NCBI GenBank assembly: GCA_023428365.1
Contig: JAEYYQ010000460.1
Coordinates: forward strand, 1 to 18,950
DNA length: 18,950 bases
Source: Pseudomonadota bacterium
GTDB taxonomy: Bacteria > Pseudomonadota > Alphaproteobacteria > Rhizobiales > Hyphomicrobiaceae
Direction of reading: 5' to 3'
In this document: positions 15,424 through 18,950 of the stretch, in pieces
How positions within the stretch are numbered: the stretch's first letter is position 1
Layout of the letters: every line of letters starts with the position of its first letter
Program-made: the position numbers and the translations under genes
The notes under the pieces: generated by a model
Database searches by the model: none
The model's input: only the letters and a program-made list of their open reading frames with translations
What the model was told of the DNA's origin: nothing

Positions 15424-17871
15424 TTACTCCGCCGCCTGGAATCCGGCCGTAGCAAGTGACCGGAATTCGTGCTTGTCCTTGCCGGAGACCCGCTCCGACC
15501 ACGGATCGACCTGCGCGAATTTCTGGCTGAAGACGAAACGATCAAAAAAGGCCTTTCGCCTCTCGACGTCGTCCATCACCTGCCGCCTGATCTCCTCAAT
15601 GCCGATGCGTTTCGCCCATTTGTAGATGCGCTCGAGATAGCGGGCCTGCTCGCGGTACATCTGGACGAGCGCGACGATCACATCGAGTGCCTCGCTCTCC
15701 GTTTTGACGAGACCGAGAATCTCGGTGCCCTTGATATCGAGCCCGGCCGCACCCGCGAAATGGATCTCGAAGCCGGACTCCACGCACACGACGCCGACAT
15801 CCTTGCAGGTCGCCTCTGCACAGTTCCGGGGGCAGCCGGAGACGGCCATCTTGACCTTGGCCGGTGTCCAGGAGCCCCACATGAACTTCTCGATGCGGAT
15901 GCCGAGGCCGGTCGAATCCTGCGTACCGAAGCGGCACCAGTCGGAGCCGACGCAGGTTTTCACCGTGCGCAGCCCCTTCGCGTAGGCATGACCGGAAACG
16001 AAGCCTGCCTCGCCGAGATCGGCCCAAACTGCCGGCAGGTCCTCCTTCTTGATACCCAGCATGTCGATGCGCTGGCCGCCGGTCACCTTGACCGTCGGAA
16101 TGGCGAACTTGTCGACCACGTCGGCAATGGCGCGCAGCTCCTTCGATGACGTAACGCCGCCCCACATGCGCGGAACGACGGAATAGGTACCATCCTTCTG
16201 AATATTGGCGTGGACGCGTTCGTTGATGAAACGCGACTGGTAATCGTCGGCATACTCAACCGGCCAGTCAGCGACGAGATAGTAATTCAACGCCGGTCTA
16301 CACTTGGCACAGCCGCAGGACGTCTTCCATTCGAGCTCCTGCATGACGGAGGGAATTGTCTTCAGCCGCTTGGTCTTGATGAGGCGGCGCACGTCGTCGT
16401 GACCAAGCGTCGTGCACGAGCACATCGGCTGGACCGCTGCCGGATTGTAATTGTTGCCGAGGGTGAGCTTCAGGAGCTGTTCAACGAGCCCCGTGCAGGA
16501 GCCACACGAGGCCGATGCCTTCGTGTGCGCGCGCACGTCGTCGAGGCCAGTAAGACCCTTGCCGACGATCGTGCTGACGATAGTTCCCTTGCAGACGCCG
16601 TTGCAGCCGCAGATCTCTGCATCATCCGCCAGTGCCGCAACGGCCGCCAAAGGGTCCGCAGAAGTGCCTCCCTGAAACGCTTGGCCGAAGATCAGGGTAT
16701 CCCGCATTTCGGAGACATCGGTTTTCTTCTTCTTCAGGTCGTTGAACCAGGCTCCGTCGCCGGTGTCGCCGAACAGAACGGCACCGATAACCCTGTCGTC
16801 CTTCAGTACGACACGCTTGTAAATGCCGGCGGAAGCATCGCGCAGGATGATTTCCTCGCGGTCGTCTCCATCCGCGAAGTCGCCGAGCGAATAGACATCG
16901 ATGTCCGTCACCTTCAGCTTGGTCGGCGTGTCGGAGTGGACAAAATGTTTGTCCTCGCCGTCCGCCAGCTTCGCCGCCGCCACCCGCGCCATTTCGTAAA
17001 GTGGCGCGACAAGACCGTAGACGTGGCCGCCGACCTCCGCGCACTCGCCCAGAGCGAGGATATCCGGATCGGATGTCTGCATGCGATCGTCGGTGACGAT
17101 GCCACGATTGACCTCAAGCCCTGCGTCCCTGGCAAGGCCGATGTTGGGCCGGATTCCGACGGCTATGACCACGAGCGTTGCCGGTATTACGGTGCCGTTG
17201 TCGAGCTCGACGCCTTCGACCTTGCCGTTGCCGACAATCGCCTTCGTGCTGGCCTTGGTCATCACCTTGATGCCGCGCGCCTCGATTGCCTTCTGCAGCA
17301 GATAGCCAGCGGCAACGTCGAGCTGGCGCTCCATTAGCGTCGGCATGACGTGCAGCACCGTGACGTCCATGCCGCGTTCTTTGAGACCGGCTGCAGCTTC
17401 GAGGCCAAGAAGGCCGCCGCCGATGACGACCGCCTTCGCGCGCGACTGCGCGGCGAGCAACATGGCGTTGACATCATCGAGATCGCGGTAGGTCAGCACA
17501 CCGGACAGATCAGTGCCCGGTACCGGAATGATGAATGGCATTGAACCGGTCGCAATGACCAGCTTGTCGTAGCTCTCGGTGACGCCCTGATCGGACGTGA
17601 CCGTCTTCGCGTCGCGGTCGATGGCGACGACCTTGTGGCCCTTGTAGAGCGTGATGCCGTTCCGGACGTACCAGCCGTCGCCGTGGATGATGATCTCTTC
17701 GAATTGCTTTTCACCTGAGAGAACCGGCGACAGCAGAATGCGATCGTAATTCACGCGCGGCTCGGCATTAAAGGTGGTGATGTGGTAGCGTCCCGGTGCG
17801 GCTTCGAGCAGATGCTCCAGCATCCGCCCTGGCGCCATGCCGTTGCCGATGACAACAAGCTTCTCTGTCAT
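15424..17871 (-). CDS. nirB: nitrite reductase (NADH) large subunit NirB
   Basis: NirB carries out the six-electron reduction of nitrite to ammonium with NADH, FAD, iron-sulfur clusters and siroheme. From ATG 17871 it has 815 residues. AAAGGA eight bases upstream and the direct start into the FAD motif favour this over a 50-codon longer form overlapping the transporter gene. In order: FAD-binding GNGMAP (9-14), NADH-binding GGGLLGLEAA (151-160), first BFD-like [2Fe-2S] site (Cys421, Cys423, Cys456, Cys459), and a second BFD-like site (Cys484, Cys486, Cys519 or Cys521, Cys524). The ferredoxin-like half-domain is near 560-630. The siroheme/[4Fe-4S] site has Cys640, Cys646 (CVGSDWC), Cys680 and Cys684 (CPRNC). 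All key residues are intact. It lies 20 bases after the transporter gene and is followed by nirD. Confidence 0.96.
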   Translation of the reverse strand: MTEKLVVIGNGMAPGRMLEHLLEAAPGRYHITTFNAEPRVNYDRILLSPVLSGEKQFEEIIIHGDGWYVRNGITLYKGHKVVAIDRDAKTVTSDQGVTESYDKLVIATGSMPFIIPVPGTDLSGVLTYRDLDDVNAMLLAAQSRAKAVVIGGGLLGLEAAAGLKERGMDVTVLHVMPTLMERQLDVAAGYLLQKAIEARGIKVMTKASTKAIVGNGKVEGVELDNGTVIPATLVVIAVGIRPNIGLARDAGLEVNRGIVTDDRMQTSDPDILALGECAEVGGHVYGLVAPLYEMARVAAAKLADGEDKHFVHSDTPTKLKVTDIDVYSLGDFADGDDREEIILRDASAGIYKRVVLKDDRVIGAVLFGDTGDGAWFNDLKKKKTDVSEMRDTLIFGQAFQGGTSADPLAAVAALADDAEICGCNGVCKGTIVSTIVGKGLTGLDDVRAHTKASASCGSCTGLVEQLLKLTLGNNYNPAAVQPMCSCTTLGHDDVRRLIKTKRLKTIPSVMQELEWKTSCGCAKCRPALNYYLVADWPVEYADDYQSRFINERVHANIQKDGTYSVVPRMWGGVTSSKELRAIADVVDKFAIPTVKVTGGQRIDMLGIKKEDLPAVWADLGEAGFVSGHAYAKGLRTVKTCVGSDWCRFGTQDSTGLGIRIEKFMWGSWTPAKVKMAVSGCPRNCAEATCKDVGVVCVESGFEIHFAGAAGLDIKGTEILGLVKTESEALDVIVALVQMYREQARYLERIYKWAKRIGIEEIRRQVMDDVERRKAFFDRFVFSQKFAQVDPWSERVSGKDKHEFRSLATAGFQAAE

Positions 17872-17891
17872 GTGCGGGTGTCCTTTGCTGC

Positions 17892-18950
17892 TCACTCGGC
17901 CGCGGGAGCGAGCGACGGTGCCGGATCGGCCGCCTGACGCTCCATCTTCCGAATGGCGAGATGCATCCAGGCAAAGCTGATGACTATGATGACGAAGAGC
18001 AGCATGAAGCAGCTCGACCATATGCCGGTCAGGTCATTGAGCGCGCCAAAGACGATCGGCAAAATGAAGCCGCCGAGCCCTCCAATCATGCCGACGAGAC
18101 CGCCGACCGTGCCGACGTTCTGCGGATAGTAAACCGGGATGTGCTTGTAGACGGCCGCCTTGCCGAGGCTCATGAAGAAGCCGAGCACAAAAGTGATCAC
18201 AATGAAGGCGGTCGGACCAATCTCGAAATGGAACGTGATCGGACCTTCGATGCCACGGACAGCATAATCGGCTGACGGCACCGACAGCACCGCGCAGCAC
18301 ACGGCCGAGACCGCGAACGTCCAATAGAGCACCGTACGCGCACCGATCCTGTCGGACAACACGCCGCCATAGGCACGGAAAATCGAGGCAGGGATCGAGT
18401 AAGCGGCGCCAATGATCCCGGCTGTCGCAATATCGAAGCCGTAGACCCCGATCAGGTAACGCGGGAGCCAAAGGGCGAGCGCCACAAACGCGCCGAACGC
18501 GAAGAAGTAATAAATTGCAAACCGCCAGACGCGGACATCCTTGAGCGGATCGAACTCGGCGAGGAAGCTACGCGGCGGCGCCGCACCTGTGATGCGGCGC
18601 TCGCGCACCACGGGCTCGTCCTCGGTCGTGAACCAGAACACCACGGCTGTGACTGCCAGAACGGCCGCCCAGATCAGCGCTACACTCTGCCAACCCCAGG
18701 CAATCAGAGCGAACGGCGCGAGGAATTTTGTCACCGCGGCGCCTACGTTACCGATGCCGAAAATGCCCAGTGCTGTGCCCTGCCTTGCGGCGGGAAAGAA
18801 GCGCGAGACATAGGCGACGCCAACCGCGAACGAGCCGCCTGCCACACCGACGCCGAGGGCTGCAATCAGCATTTGCGTATAGGTCGTCGCGAAAACGAGC
18901 AGAAAAGTCGCGACGGCGGCCGCCAGCATCGTCGCCGTATAGACGAGCCG
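17892..18950 (-). CDS. narK: nitrate/nitrite transporter, NarK/NasA family of the major facilitator superfamily (5' end outside window)
   Basis: This membrane transporter brings nitrate in for the assimilatory enzymes encoded next to it. The frame stays open to the window edge, so the start and first helices are missing; 352 residues are visible, beginning RLVYTAT. About ten hydrophobic segments remain. The two nitrate signature regions of NarK-type carriers are visible as GIFGIGNVGAAVTKFLAPF and GGLVGMIGGLGGFILPIVFG. VYKHIPVYYPQNVGTVGG just before the second one is also typical of the family. The C-terminal tail is charged and cytoplasmic. It is the most upstream visible gene of the operon, so the promoter and any NtrC- or NasT-type control lie outside the window. 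Transport of nitrate rather than nitrite export is inferred from the assimilatory neighbours. Confidence 0.92.
   Translation of the reverse strand, partial: RLVYTATMLAAAVATFLLVFATTYTQMLIAALGVGVAGGSFAVGVAYVSRFFPAARQGTALGIFGIGNVGAAVTKFLAPFALIAWGWQSVALIWAAVLAVTAVVFWFTTEDEPVVRERRITGAAPPRSFLAEFDPLKDVRVWRFAIYYFFAFGAFVALALWLPRYLIGVYGFDIATAGIIGAAYSIPASIFRAYGGVLSDRIGARTVLYWTFAVSAVCCAVLSVPSADYAVRGIEGPITFHFEIGPTAFIVITFVLGFFMSLGKAAVYKHIPVYYPQNVGTVGGLVGMIGGLGGFILPIVFGALNDLTGIWSSCFMLLFVIIVISFAWMHLAIRKMERQAADPAPSLAPAAE

Noticed and set aside
16210..17337. 375-residue plus-strand frame opposite nirB
   Set aside because: It mirrors the codon structure of nirB, which has every family motif intact. The antisense product shows no recognisable domain.
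1..18950. Search for CRISPR arrays, insertion sequences, phage genes, tRNA genes or defence systems
   Set aside because: No regularly spaced repeats, transposase motifs, terminal inverted repeats or cloverleaf patterns were seen by eye. Nearly all of the DNA is explained by transport and nitrogen-metabolism genes.

Overview
The window looks like chromosomal DNA from an alphaproteobacterium, probably of the order Hyphomicrobiales. This is inferred from the high GC content, the Tat-exported TRAP binding proteins, and an alphaproteobacterial-style assimilatory nitrate cluster with a fused CysG. No 16S rRNA or other marker gene is present, so a genus cannot be named.

Left part (1-3206): the end of a Tat-exported TRAP substrate-binding protein gene on the + strand faces a dctQ-dctM permease pair on the - strand, with a good bidirectional terminator between them. 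The binding protein and the membrane subunits of this first TRAP system are therefore not in one operon. Middle-left (3347-5441): a complete chrA-type chromate transporter gene converges on an orphan HlyD-like periplasmic adaptor gene. The dctQ-chrA gap holds candidate overlapping divergent promoter elements.

Middle (5797-10797): a second, complete TRAP operon (binding protein, dctQ, and an unusually long dctM) has a strong hairpin between the binding-protein gene and the permease genes. A dyad-rich gap follows, then a tartrate/D-malate dehydrogenase-family gene. Together they suggest uptake and oxidation of a small hydroxy- or keto-carboxylate. The exact substrate cannot be read from the sequence.

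Right part (10953-18950, all - strand): a compact assimilatory nitrate operon read as narK-type transporter (5' end outside the window), nirB, nirD, nasA, cysG. Nitrate is imported by the transporter, reduced to nitrite by NasA, and then to ammonium by NirBD. CysG makes the siroheme that NirB needs. The genes are separated by 4-20 bases, and nasA and cysG overlap by 29 bases.

I saw no tRNA, rRNA, insertion sequence, CRISPR array, phage gene or dedicated regulator gene. The contents are mostly recognisable metabolism and transport. The observations most worth a second look are the cis-structures around the second TRAP operon, the inserted region in its DctM, the split first TRAP system and the orphan adaptor.
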